DNA of 64,000 bases from Argyresthia goedartella (Eukaryota > Arthropoda > Insecta > Lepidoptera > Argyresthiidae), in the NCBI GenBank assembly GCA_949825045.1, contig OX463808.1, forward strand, positions 30,503,674-30,567,673, in the 5' to 3' direction. Positions 24,216 through 35,869 of the stretch are shown here, in pieces. Under the pieces are notes generated by a model. That model was not told the DNA's origin. It made no database searches and was given only the letters and a program-made list of their open reading frames with translations. The position numbers and the translations under genes are program-made. The number at the start of each line of letters is the position of its first letter. Position 1 is the stretch's first letter.

Positions 24216-24588
24216 TTTTAATCGTCTTATCACATACCAGTAGCTGTATTCTCATTGAAAGAATAATTGAATAATTCGACAAGCAAAGTCGCAATAAACG
24301 GTTCGTGTCAAATAATCATGTCCTGATTCGATGATTTTTCCATTGCGATTGCAATTCATAGATGTCAAAATTACGTAATAAGGCTACTGCGGGGTTACTA
24401 TGTCTTATACCGTTTCAGCTTAGGTGATCCGCAAAATTACCATAACCGACCTAAGATTATGGCGTATAGCAAAGGAGATGGTTACCTCGGTGTTCTTGTT
24501 TGTAACTAATCTGAATCGCTATAAAGGTTGTGGAAACCCTCCTGATCCCTTCAAATTAATGTTTTGAAGGACATTCACTCACAAAATA

Positions 24589-24676
24589 CACAAAATAAAA
24601 GGCCCGGTGGCCCAAACTAAATTCAACCTTATTACGTCAGTAACACGGACGCTGTCACGGGGCCTTTTATTTTGTG
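24589..24676. repeat. Inverted repeat / small hairpin element
   Basis: 17-bp perfect arms: 24589-24605 (CACAAAATAAAAGGCCC) and 24660-24676 (reverse complement), enclosing 54 bases. Could be a MITE remnant or a bidirectional terminator-like hairpin; no flanking duplication was established. Confidence 0.6.
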
Positions 24677-24699
24677 AAGACTGTAATGGCACCTTATCT

Positions 24700-26140
24700 C
24701 AAAAGCTCATTTCAGATAGTGCTGATGTAGTTGGAGGCTAACTATCTGTCAAAGTTGTAAAAGACTTTATTTCTTCTTATAATTGACAACATTTCATTTT
24801 TGTTTAGGTAAAAATATTTAATGTCCATTGAGATATATTTGAATGCTTAATACGAAATACATTTATATATATTTTTCTATTCATTCGCTTTAAAGATACT
24901 TTGAAAATAATTTGAGATATCGAGGATGTAGGCAGAAGAACTACAAATATATTTGCCTAGCATTAAAAAATACTAGCTGACACTAGCTTTCAATGTCACA
25001 ACAACATCCAACTTGTATCGTATTTAGCGTCCACTCACACCCGCATAAAACTAACAGTTTATTATCACTATACAAGTTCTACGCCTGCAAAACTTTCTGG
25101 GACAGGCAAAGACATTTGTTATGTTCTGGCAAAGGTAACATGGTCCATTATGTCAACATCAACTTTTTCCAAAAAGTTTTTTGTTTTTACTTATATGTAT
25201 ATGAAAAATAAAAATTTTGGAAAATGGTAAAATCAAAATCCCTTAAGATGTCGACCAACTTTCGAATTAGCTATTTAAATTAGGGGGTTAATAATTTGAA
25301 ATGTTGCCAATTGAAGGCGTGCTAACCTCATTTGAGATTGATTTTGCCTGTGTCAAGTTTATTTGAAAGATCACCTCACGTATTTTTAACATAAAATTCA
25401 GATGAATGAAACTCTTTGCCTCCAACTTCGACAGCGCCACCAAGCGGGGACAAAGGCGGCCATAGCTGGCATTGATGCTTGACCAATGAGAGCGCGATTA
25501 TTGTTGACATGAGCTTTCATTTAAAGCGATCGTCATTGTTGAAACGTCAATTTGAAAGCAATGGATATTTCAAGAGATGGGGGATGTACTGAATGAAACC
25601 ATTTTTTAACGATACCTTTAAGAAATGTTGGAAAAAAAATCCTGTAAATTAAATTAAATACTAATAATTCTGTTTGATTTATATAAGAAATTTTGTTGCT
25701 AGAACTACATGGTCACATTCCTATATAAATAGTACTGATATTATTATTGCAGTGCATTTGTCTGATTAAAATAAATCCGTATTTTATATTACTATTCAAA
25801 GTTTGCAGTTCGGTACACAGTCAGTCCTATTTCTTTTATAGTTAATGTATTTTATAGATTAGCTCATAAATCTACTTGTAGCTAGAATCTTACGGTAATA
25901 TAGATCACGTACATTATTATGAAAAGTAACTGATATTGATATTGTACTCAATAAAAACAAATGCGGGAAGTGTAGTTTTACTGTGTTATAAAAAGTTAAC
26001 CCACCTACTTAAGTTGTTACTTTAAGTTCAGGCAATCAGAAGTCTACAAAACATCATTCAGAGTAGTTCTTAGCCCCACAGAGGGTCCACCAAGCGTTGC
26101 GGAGGAATATAGTAGTAAATGGTAGTGCATTCGAAGAAGA
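24700..26140. other. Intergenic stretch without recognisable genes
   Basis: AT-rich sequence between HD-PTP and the Spire-like exon. The only recognisable item is the dispersed repeat copy at 25475-25590, related to 20130-20235. Confidence 0.5.
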
Positions 26141-26339
26141 GGCTAAAAAATGACGTTTTCTAAACATGTTAATATTTAACGAAAGTAATGAATTGTAAAT
26201 TTAGTTTTTTTTTTGTTCGTTGCTTACTGTGGTCCTTCGACCTCTACTTTGTTCTTCCTTGGAAGGGAGTTCAGCTCATCTCAGCAGGCAAACTATATAC
26301 GTGTTTCTAAATTATGGGCATTCTACGGGCACTGGGAAT

Positions 26340-26728
26340 GAGAATAGTTCGCGAAAGAGGCAATCGGAAAAGCGGATGGAACAGCCCGTCAGTTTGCGCC
26401 GACGCGCCACCACGTTCGCACGTCACCGTACCGCTCGCTCTCTCGCCCGGCAATCTGACGCACGCGCGATCGCGACCCGCCTACCCTACAAAACAACAAA
26501 CCTGAATTTCAGAAATCGGAACAAGAAGTGTCATTGTGAAAAACATTTGCGAGTTGTAATCCTGACAGTGACGTTTCAGGGGGTCGAGAACCATGTGAAT
26601 ATATTATTTCCCGAAGGATTTCAGCAAATGTTTTCTTAATAAATTTACTGTGTTGAATCAATCAGTGGATATTTAGTGTTAGTGGACAGATTGGTATGTG
26701 TATGTGCTGTTAAGATGGTGTCTCCTGG
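26340..26728 (+). promoter_or_regulatory. CpG-rich candidate promoter and 5' leader of Spire-like gene, with upstream ORF
   Basis: Positions 26370-26480 are rich in CG dinucleotides against an AT-rich background, then leader sequence leads to the start at 26729. A 5-codon upstream ORF (ATG 26715, GTG TCT CCT GGA, TGA 26730-26732) ends inside the main start codon (ATGA overlap). The transcription start is not determinable from sequence. Reading frames in 26220-26639 are not supported as proteins. Confidence 0.45.
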
Positions 26729-26999
26729 ATGAGAGGCATGATGCGCAAAGGTTCCGCTGGGACTACCGGCGCTCAGTTCGCCCTGAATTCTGCTGACTGC
26801 GTGTCTTTGCAGCAGATCCTTAAGGCGTTTGACTCCACGATTAGCGAGGAACATGCCTGGGCGTTGTTCCACCAGGGAGCGAGGTCCTTCCAGCGATGCT
26901 TGGATGAAGGGTCCACCTGTTACGTCGTGACGCAGCCCAAACACATCTTTCTGCACAAGGATGGGAGTGTTCATCCCAGCACGCTGCTTCATCCTGGAG
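26729..26999 (+). CDS. spir: Spire-family actin nucleator, first coding exon (KIND domain start)
   Basis: The product is MRGMMRKGSAGTTGAQFALN, then SADCVSLQQILKAFDSTISE, EHAWALFHQGARSFQRCLDE, GSTCYVVTQPKHIFLHKDGS and VHPSTLLHPG. The pattern CVSL..IL..F...I.EEHAWAL..Q, followed some 30 residues later by LHKDGxVHP.TL, matches the N-terminal half of the KIND domain of Spire proteins, which binds formin (Cappuccino) tails and precedes WH2 actin-binding repeats. It ends at donor CTGGA|GGTAAT, GT at 27000-27001. Start choice: first in-frame ATG after the leader; nearby ATGs at codons 4 and 5 are alternatives. Later exons (rest of KIND, WH2, FYVE-like) were not found, so the following intron is probably very long. 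Confidence 0.72.
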
Positions 27000-27060
27000 G
27001 TAATTTATATTTATTTTAAAAAGCCTTTACTTAGGTACCTGATAACATGCAAAGGTCGGA

Positions 27061-27260
27061 GATGTGGGAATGCGGATCGCAAGGTTAAAGTGGAGATGGG
27101 CGGGACACTTGGCTAGGAGGGACGACGACAGATGGACCAAGGCGGTGACGGAATGGTAGCCAAGGGACACACGTAGACAGAGAGGTGGACGACCCGCCTG
27201 ATGGTCGGAATCACATCGACAAGGTTGGCCCAGGACCGTAATAAATGGCGCTGGTGGCTG
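27061..27260 (+). mobile_element. RTE-like LINE 3' fragment
   Basis: Frameshifted translation gives RIAKLKWRWAGHLARRDDDR WTKAVTEW and a later QGWPRTV-like text, the end of an RTE-like RT. Short and dead, immediately downstream of the Spire-like exon. Confidence 0.7.
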
Positions 27261-27299
27261 GATAGATAGATCTCACGAAATCTCAAACTCGGCAGGATA

Positions 27300-30200
27300 A
27301 CAGGGATACAAGATTGTGAGGACATTTTGTAGGGAAGTAGGACAGCCTTCATAAAATGTATAAATCACTACTTGTACAGAATTCGGATCCATGATCGAGG
27401 TAGTAAGTAGGTAGTATCTTATCAATCGCTATCAGGTAAGTATCGTCGTCATCTACTATCAGTATCGCGGACTTGATTATGCAAATGAAAACACAATGTG
27501 TGAAACAATCAGCGTCAAGCCGAAATTCAAGTTAATGACCTTGTGATAAGCAGTGATATCATGTTAGTCACGTACCTAGTCTATTTGGGCACTTGTTATG
27601 GATACTGTGACGCAAAAGGTCAAATCATGTAAATGCGAACTCGCCCATTAAATATCCTATTCCTGTACGGTGCCCATAAAATCAAAACCTAGAAACCAAA
27701 CAGATTAATCACAGTTACTTTTTTCTAGAACTGTGTCAAAAATCGACATTATCTTCTTCCATACACTGACTCGTCAGGCAAGATAACAACTGCTGTAAAC
27801 AATGCCGCCGATCTATAATACCGCATACGAAAACCACCCATATCAGAACAGCTATAAAACTTACTTTTCTTTGGCTACAGCTTAAAATAATAGTGGCATT
27901 CACAGGGTGGTAACAAATGACTCAATTACAGCGTTTTCCGATCAGATACACACATTTCCTATTTGCCAGGCTCCATGCAGCAAGATCGCAGATAGTTCAG
28001 CAAATAGCGGTACTTTGATTACTTATATTATTTATCTTTACATGATGCCTAAGTAATCTCACAATACTAGAGAAATTGCATGGCATAGAACCTTGATGGT
28101 GAAATTAGCTATACCAAGGGACTAAGTGTTTTGCAAATGCCCTTCACGAATACTTCCTCTAAACATTACAAGTCCCATCACCATATTATCAGTAAGTATT
28201 TCCTGAAGTTCGTCTACCCGTTTCTTTCCATCCGCGAAAATGCTGCCTGATTTTTCCTAGTCCATTACTTATCAGGCATACAATGCGTCACATGCCATAG
28301 TTCCACAAAAATCTCATTACGTTACGGGAATAAACATTAAAAATATTAAAACGTGTTTACAATTTTTGGCACAGTAACTTGGTAGGATCAAATTATATAG
28401 GATCATCGTATGTTTTATTCGCTGTTATTACAATAATATTCTTCTTATGCCTTCATACCACAGCTTCTGGTGTTATTGCCACAAAAAACCTTATTTAATG
28501 ATTGCTCGGAAACTACCTACCACAACTATAACTCGGTAGTTAGTATCTAGGTACATACGTAGGTACCTACTTTGCGTTCATTGTAATCCTCAGATTTATC
28601 AGACCAAGTATTGAGTTCAGAAGTCCGACCACCCAGCTGAGTTATCGTTAAATAATTACCAGGTGAATTAGCAATGCAAATTACATGGAAAAGCGAAGGT
28701 TGACACCGATATTGGGAAATTCACACCTTGCGCAGACATAATTTCTTGTCCTTGGAAAAAATCTTTATCAAGTTTCATTTTAATTAAATTACTCTTGGCG
28801 AATAAAATTCCATTCAAAAGTATAAATATAAATGTGGAGACTGGTTTTTATACATCTATAGTTGGCGTTATCACCAAAGGCATCTTCTAGGCAAGGTTTT
28901 TGGAGTTGTAGGGGAAGCTACAATATAATCACTTTTTTATCGTCCGTTACTTCAGCCAAACATCGCAAAGAAAGAGCTACATTCTCATTTCTTCCTTTCA
29001 TGACTCTGACTCACAAGTTCAAATTAAGCCACTTCTTGCAAGTCTGTTATTTTATTATCGTTACCACCTTGAAATGTCATATGATCCACAAACCTATCGT
29101 TTCCTAGTTATTATCCATAAGGCATCCTACAAAAGTGTAGTTTTTGTGGAGATTTTGTATGCGTTCACGCATTGTTCTTCAGCTATACTAGTATATTGAA
29201 GCTTCTCTTTACTATGGGAACGTGTGAACGGGGACTGGAGCCCGGAATTATTGAAACAATATCATATAATTATTCATATTTCTTAGAAAGTTTTTGAATG
29301 TGACTTGGATCTTATTCGAGAGGTCTAGGTTGGGTTTATTTATGGGTCTTTGTGGAAAGCGTATCGTCGTGGGACGCCGCATGATCCTGACTTTTAATTT
29401 ATTGAAACACCATATAGCTAGGATAACGTAAACTCAGAAATTTATCGCTTGCATTCATCCACTGGTAAGTTCTGTTGCACCGCTCCCATAGACATCCCTT
29501 CTACTGCTCCTGCCCGTAAATTTCCCGTACAAATCCACCCGCTCGGCATGGGTCAATAAGGCCCATAAACAAAAATTTTACGACACCCAAATCGAACAGG
29601 AGAGGTCCTCATAAAATAGAATACCCAAGAATATTGTGACCAAACTTTATGGTTATTGGGTTCTAATATTATTTCGATGCTTGCAAAAGGTTTTGCGACT
29701 GATGACTATGCGGAATCGCAATATAATCGCAAAAAATTAGACCTGATGTTTGATCAAATAAATTGCAAATCTATCACAGTATCACAGATGGCACGGTTCA
29801 ACCGAAACTTGTATTTCGTGTTGATTGCAAATTAAACCATTGTTTATAGTCTTGGTTTTGTATTTGATTGAACATACGCATGGGCTGTTAGATTCTGTAG
29901 AGATTATGTTACATCAACTGATCAAATAACAGTTTCATCTAAGTATAACTTTCTTTACGAGATCAACCTTCGGTATTGTGAACTGTATTAAATTTCTTTT
30001 GTCGATCGCTTGTCCGTCTATCTCTCAGCTGGAGGCGAGTTTTAATTCACTGTACGGTGCATGCAATTAATAGCCAGCTTCAAAAGATAGCGTTCTCCTG
30101 GTAAATAAACAATACTGCCTAATCTCACTACTACCTTGGAATCCTTTTAGGACGTGGTCTTTCGATGAACGGATAGCTTCTTTGTAAAACGATTCCGATC

Positions 30201-31050
30201 ACAAAAAATAGCATAAAAACCTGTTACTATTACAATAGAACAGCCGGCTCGAAGAAAATATCTTTTCACACCATTTTGAACTCTCAGTAAACCGGTTAAA
30301 AGTGGCTGTCACCGGATTCCTGTCCATAGATAGGTACCTGTGATGTTCTAGGAATGGGTGGCTCCAAGTTTGTTCAAGGAACCCTTTGCTCTGGGCCTGC
30401 TTGACACTTCTATGTTTATTTTAGGCTGGCAATAAGTAGAAAATAAACAGTTTAAGAGTCAATGTTTATCTACCGCGCACATGAAGTGTTAAGCTAGGTA
30501 GTAGCTACCCCTTAACGAAAAGAGGCATGAATTTCCAACTGATAATAATAATAATAATAATGCTTAACAGAACCCGAGGACCTCAGTAGATAACAGTAGC
30601 AAGGCTTTGCAGATGGAAAAGCACACCTTACATTGAGGAATGCACAGCACATACGCCCAATTATACGAATATTTATGACATTACCAAAACTGCACGATCA
30701 TTTCTGTTACTTGTAGGATAACATAACAACTACGATGACACTTATTATATTATGGTCAGCTGACCCTAAGAACACCTTAAGATCCCTAACCTACATGTGC
30801 AATTGACCAAAACAGTAAGTAAGTACGAAATAATCAACCCCCAAGGGTGCTCATTATGAGTCTGCCTATAACAGTACAATGCGGTACAATACAATGGCTT
30901 AAGGTCACTTGCATGCTATTAGTAGTATTACAAAACATGCAATGTCCATGTGCATAATAATAAGATAACACTCTTATGTACATACCTAAAGCATTAATTA
31001 TATCATCAAGAAGAGTACATACAAAAACTCAAGGAAAATTTATATGAAAA
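27300..31050. other. Long stretch without recognisable genes (probably Spire intron)
   Basis: AT-rich, with only a short (AAT)n tract at about 30542-30561. Small open frames (for example 28862-29107) show no codon or motif support. Confidence 0.45.
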
Positions 31051-31699
31051 TTCGTGTCAATATCTGAATTAGCTTAAAAATGCCGAGAAAAGCTCAGAAT
31101 AATCTTGAATGCTTGAATGAGAAACTATGCATTGTTTAATGCAATAGGTGCAATAGAATGTAGACGATTTGATCAGCCAAAAGCCACAATGCACGCAGAT
31201 ATCTGAGCTAGTTTTAAACCGAGAATCGTGCGCCGCCGCCCGCGATCCAGGGCAGCGCCCGCCAGTCGCTACAGCTTCAATATTTGAATCTTCTTTTATC
31301 AATACATCGCTGGATTGGAAAGGCATTCGCGCAGCTATTTGTAACAAGTGGTAATGAAGGGGCATTTTATAACAATAACCAGTCGAACAATGAACTCGAA
31401 ACTGCGTCTTTGCATTGTTTATACATTTTTTTGCATAACTTGTAAAATTAAAACTTGACGCCGAAGTTCCCGAGATGGCCGAATCGCCTGAATATTAATT
31501 GCAGTTTCAGTTATCCATAGGTATTGTACATACAAAACAAACTGTGCTTTTAGGTGCTTTTTAGGAAGTGTTGATGCATGGCACTATACAAAATTTTGTA
31601 TGCACAATTGTACGTGGATGCAAATGTTTTGTTCCAATGATTAGGCTTTGCTATTCTTGTATATATGTTTTGTGTTATATACTACATAATTCATCAAGT

Positions 31700-32230
31700 T
31701 AATAACTTAAAAAAAAAACGACTTCAAGTTCAAGCCCTATTTCTTGAAATTAAGTCTATGTACATGAAAAGTCCTCAACAAAACTTTTGCTGCACGGAAG
31801 GAACCATAAACCAAAGCGTCATCTGTGTATATAATTGTTGTTTTTGTTGATTTTTTCAAAAAGCGCTTAACCAATTCTAATAAAATTTATATGGGATCAC
31901 CTCTGAAGTATGATCTACCAATCAAAACAAAAATCATCGAAGTCGGATTATAATCGACGGAATAATCGCGTTAGAAACATAGAAAAAAAACAATCGAATT
32001 GAGAACCTCCTCCTTTTTGAAGTCGGTTGAAACTAGATTTGTTGATTTTTTCAAAAAGTGCTACTTAAATTTTAATAAGGCTTATATTGGACCTCCTCCG
32101 TAGTATGACCTACCGATCAAAAAAAGAATTATTAAAATCAGTTCATAATTGACGGAGTAATCGCGTAACAAACAAACAAACACAATAAAAACAGACGAAC
32201 TGAGAATCTCCTCCTTTTTTGCATTCGCTT
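31700..32230. repeat. Two tandem partial copies of a dispersed lepidopteran-type repeat
   Basis: Unit 1 about 31840-32030 and unit 2 about 32038-32226 share TTGTTGATTTTTTCAAAAAG, the GATCTACCAATCAAAACAAA / GACCTACCGATCAAAAAAAG line, CGACGGAATAATCGCGT / TGACGGAGTAATCGCGT, and end GAGAACCTCCTCCTTTTTGA / GAGAATCTCCTCCTTTTTTG. The CCTCCTCCTTTTTGAAGTCGG end is common in moth genomes. Confidence 0.7.
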
Positions 32231-32543
32231 AAAAATATGTTCCCACGATCACGATATCAAAGAAAAACACGGCAATCACTTTTTCTTTAGTGTCTGATTC
32301 ATTAGTCAGTGTGATGTTAATGCTAACACGAAAGTGTTCACTGAGCCGTGCCGATTGTAGTAGATAGAAGGAGACTGGTTCTATTCTCCTCGACTACATT
32401 TATACTTATGCCATTAAACTTTTTTATCTGCACACGTATCATAAACCCCCTTTACTGCGTCCAAAAACTACACGTAAGGACCAGCACAATGATAAACTTC
32501 TTGGTAAAAACTCATTTCTTATCTGAATATTGATACATTATGA

Positions 32544-32860
32544 ATGACCATAATGTACCAAAATTTGTCAAATTATAACATTCAAATTTCGAACGCTAAC
32601 GCCCACCTGCGTGCCGCCCCTAGTTTGTCTTTGAAGTTGGTACTACAGTACAAGCTAAACAACTGCAGAGCAATGATCAATGCCACTATACCGGTCGAAC
32701 ATGCGGTTCCTGAACACAACAAAGAGAGCTTATGATATGTGTGTAGATAAAATAGTGTATGTAACTGTACATAATTAGGCATTAAAACTCTCGAGTGATA
32801 TTATTATGAAACTCGCTTTCGGCTCGTTTCATAAACCCACTCTCGAGTTTTAATGCCCTC
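32544..32860 (+). mobile_element. MITE-like element with fossil ORF copy B and terminal hairpin
   Basis: Frame 32544-32735 ends SLKLVLQYKLNNCRAMINAT then IPVEHAVPEHNKESL, stop. It is homologous to the (-) frame 2320-2120 (SVKLVLMNKLNKCRAMINAT, MPVEHAVPQHIKDSL). Downstream lies a hairpin with arms 32778-32796 (GGCATTAAAACTCTCGAGTG region) and 32838-32857. The same arrangement occurs at 2030-2100 in the other copy. Origin of the protein unknown. Confidence 0.65.
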
Positions 32861-33169
32861 CATTATGTAGCAGCCACATAAACTACTATTAAATACACGT
32901 TTTAATTAACTGGACTAGATGCCATTTGCCGTCGCATAACAACAAACAACCCCTAATCTTCCATAGTCGAGGAAAACTGTCCCAAAATAGAATAAAAACG
33001 GAAGTAGATGAAGCTCATCACTTTTCTGATCAACGGCACCCTTCATAGCTGCGCAACTTACTTCGCAACAACCTAATATATCCCTTACCTTGTTTCCCTG
33101 AGACTCAAAGTTGAAGTCTTAAGGGAGAACATATTTAACGAGGGTGGTCCAACCTATACTCAACTACAA

Positions 33170-33330
33170 TGTTGGCGGTGGCGACGTCCTTGCAATCCGA
33201 AGGGCGACGTCCGATCGATAAAGCGTGACGTCATTACCCTGTGTTTTGTGACGTCACTCAAACTCTGTGCCTAGCTGAGGCACGGAGAGAGTAAGCTAAG
33301 TATTTTCGGTGGTATCGTTTGCGTAGGTGA
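33170..33330 (+). promoter_or_regulatory. Candidate cis-regulatory block with two CRE palindromes
   Basis: Two perfect TGACGTCA sites at 33226-33233 and 33249-33256, plus two GGCGACGTCC boxes just upstream (about 33179 and 33203). This is a cluster of CREB/ATF-type sites. It precedes a small open frame starting at 33332. Confidence 0.4.
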
Positions 33331-33331
33331 A

Positions 33332-33496
33332 ATGGCCGGGGTTGTACTGAACAAGAGAAGTGAAAGCTTTTTCGCGCGTTTTATTGCTTGTTTTTATCGA
33401 TTAATTTATGCTTGGGCTAACGTCGTATATGTTAATAATAGTGCTGATTACATTATTCTAGTTGCATTCTGTACAAAGTTTCTAGGCCATTTCTAG
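33332..33496 (+). other. Small open reading frame (54 codons), unrecognised
   Basis: ATG at 33332 in a good start context (GTGAAATGG). The product starts MAGVVLNKRSESFFARFIAC then FYRLIYAWANVVYVNN, and the frame ends TAG 33494-33496 right where a dispersed repeat begins. Hydrophobic aromatic-rich middle. No homology recognised; it may be chance. Confidence 0.2.
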
Positions 33497-33747
33497 GGTT
33501 CTGTACCCAAAGGGTAAAAATGGGACCATATTACTAAGACTCCGCTGTCTGTCTGTCTGTCTGTTTGTCTTTTCGTCTGTCAGCAGGCTGTATCTCATGA
33601 ACCGTGATAGTAAGACAGTTGAAATTTTCACAGATGATGTTGCCGCTAAAACGACAAATAAAAAAAAAAAACAGAATAAAATAAATATTTTAGGGGGTTC
33701 CCATACCAAAATTTTCGAGCGCGAGTCGGACTCGCACTTGACCGGTT
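33495..33747 (+). repeat. GGGTTCCGTACCC family repeat, copy 1
   Basis: Starts GGGTTCTGTACCCAAAGGGT, contains CTGTCTGTCTGTCTG, GCTGTATCTCATGAACCGTG, GACAGTTGAAATTTTCACAG, and ends GCGAGTCGGACTCGCACTTG ACCGG. A repeat very common in lepidopteran genomes. Other copies 33965-34258, 41214-41475, 62019-62505; a diverged relative at 56077-56690. Confidence 0.85.
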
Positions 33748-33964
33748 ATATTATTTCTTCCAAGGAAAGCGAGTTCTCTTACATGGATGGATGTTGATAA
33801 TGCAGGGATTTCTGCATTTTTCATAATCACGATGATGACTCGATTTCAGATTATTTTTGTCATAAAACGGAAAACCTGTCAAGACTTACTACGTCGTCGT
33901 CCTAAAACTTAGTCTCACGCATGTCTAACGCATTAAGTTGTTCATTTATCGCGAGCTACTTTTA

Positions 33965-34258
33965 AGGGTACCGCACCCGAAAGAGGCCAAACGGGACCCT
34001 ATTACTAAGCCTCCGCTGTCCGTCCGTCCGTCCGTCCGTCTGTCACCAGGCTGTACCTAATGAACCGTGATAGTTAGACAGTTGAAATTTTCACAGACGA
34101 TGTATTTCTGATGCCGCAATAACAGCAAATACTAAAAAACGGAATAAAATAAATATTTAAGGGGGCTCCCATACAACAAACGTGTTCTTTTTTGCCGTTT
34201 TAATAGATAATGATACGGAACCCTTCGTGCGCGAGTCCAACTCGCACTTGGCCGGTTT
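33965..34258 (+). repeat. GGGTTCCGTACCC family repeat, copy 2
   Basis: Starts GGGTACCGCACCCGAAAGAG, contains (GTCC)n, GTTGAAATTTTCACAGACGA and ends GGAACCCTTCGTGCGCGAGT then CGCACTTGGCCGG. Only about 220 bases downstream of copy 1 in the same orientation. Confidence 0.85.
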
Positions 34259-34658
34259 TTTAAGTACACATACCTTTTCAGCATGCCATCCTTATTCTAT
34301 CGCCATACAGACAATAATCATATTGCTATTGGTGTAGCTTAGCTTGACCACGAGTGTACAATAATCCCGCCAGCTACCACTGCGCGCGGTCACGTGGCCG
34401 TGGCTCTGTCCGGTGATGCCTACTGCACTGTTAAACAGGATTATAGCCCTTACCTTAGTAAGCAATGTTTATTATTGGTTACCTTTTTATGCAGCTTGTA
34501 GAGAAGAAGGATATTTAGGGCGACTTGCACCAGACTGACCGCTAAATACAGTTGAAACATTTTAATATAACACGGTCAATTTTCTTGGTTAAGCACGGCA
34601 AGGTTATTATTATTATTAGCCATTCATGTTTCATCATCATCATTTTTTTTTTTTTTTA

Positions 34659-34886
34659 ATACCTTGTACACAATTTACACACATTGATATAGCCCCAAAC
34701 TAGGATTCCCTGTATCTTGGGTTCTAGACAACTTATATAGATAAATATTATACTTAGATAGATAAACAACCATGACTAGGGTACAAACATTCGTTCTCAT
34801 CAAACAAATATTGCCCCCACCGGGACTCGAACCCGGGACCCTTGGATTCGTAGGCGGGGTCACTGCCGACTCGGCCATTCGGGTCG
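34659..34886 (-). mobile_element. tRNA-derived SINE, family 1, copy 2
   Basis: Reverse orientation: head end GGCCATTCGGGTC at 34873-34885, box B in reverse GGGACTCGAACCC at about 34820-34832, and the AT-rich tail beginning near 34659. Adjacent to an RTE 3' end (34898-35080). Confidence 0.88.
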
Positions 34887-34897
34887 TCGTCATCATC

Positions 34898-35080
34898 ATC
34901 ATCATCAGCTCTTGTCATCCCACTGCTGGGCACAGGCCTCTCCCAAAGCACGCCATGCGCTGCGGTCACCCGCCAGTCTAGTCCACTGCTTTCCAGCTAC
35001 CTCAGCAATGTCATCTGACCATCTGTGGTGGTGGTCTGGCCGCTGTTCTCTGTCCTGTTGGCGGCCGCCACTCTGTTATG
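34898..35080 (-). mobile_element. RTE-like LINE 3' terminus
   Basis: On the (-) strand it encodes RWSDDIAEVAGKQWTRLAGD then RSAWRALGEACAQQWDDKS and a stop, followed by a (GAT)n tail (34887-34903 in reverse). This is the classic RTE-type C-terminus and tail. Confidence 0.85.
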
Positions 35081-35225
35081 TTTAAATGCCATTTATTCTT
35101 TATTTAGCGGCTATCAAAAGCCTTGTGCATGTCGCCCGTAGTCGTGAGTGGATGAAATTAGAATCCATCCTTATATGTAATTTGATAGATCATCACTTCA
35201 CACAATTTGACTAATTAACTACTGG

Positions 35226-35290
35226 AGTACTGCGGGTAAAGGCTCGTGCTCCTCGGTAGAGGCATTGGTAATGGGCTTCATTAATTTTTA
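35226..35290 (+). mobile_element. SINE family 2, 3' fragment
   Basis: TACTGCGGGTAAAGGCTCGT GCTCCTCGGTAGAGGCATTG GTAATGGGCTTC corresponds to the end of the copy at 58388-58692 (GTCCGGGTAAAGGCCTGTGC CCCTCGGTGGGGAC). Confidence 0.65.
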
Positions 35291-35869
35291 TTATTTTTAG
35301 TGTTCAAGATAATTTTGGCCGTTATCAGCTCATTGTATACCTATTTGAAATAAAAATGATTGTCATGGAGATAACACGAACTCGCTTATTATTATTGTGA
35401 CATTATTATAAGGACTTAGTTGGTAACTTGGTAACTATTGTAACTATTTTGATGATGAAATAAAAATGATTATTATTATAGCGTAGGGTAGCACTGAATC
35501 AAATGGTGTGTTACAGTTTGTATGAAAATCAAAAAGTACTTGACGTAGGAAGCTGAAATTATTTTGCAGGTAGGTGGTTTATTGCGAGACAACGGTTGAC
35601 AAGCGTTTCTCAAATTTGAACCTTCTCTTTGGGGGGGGGGAGGGCACACAATGTATGAAAATAAGAAAATTGTTTGACCTATGAATCTGAACTTTGACAG
35701 GTAGTTTGATCAAAGATCTAGGATGTCAGTTCAGATAAAATAATCTATTTGATTAGTAAAATCTATTTAATTCATAAAAGTACTGACCTGGACCCTTCAC
35801 TGCATACATCTAATTCAAGATCACCACAATCTGAGCAGTCCACTCATAATAACCTAAAATATGGATCAG

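Noticed and set aside
26220..26639. 139-codon frame upstream of the Spire-like start
   Set aside because: It lies in the CpG-rich leader/promoter region, has Arg-rich composition, no domain, and a competing frame. Treated as untranslated.
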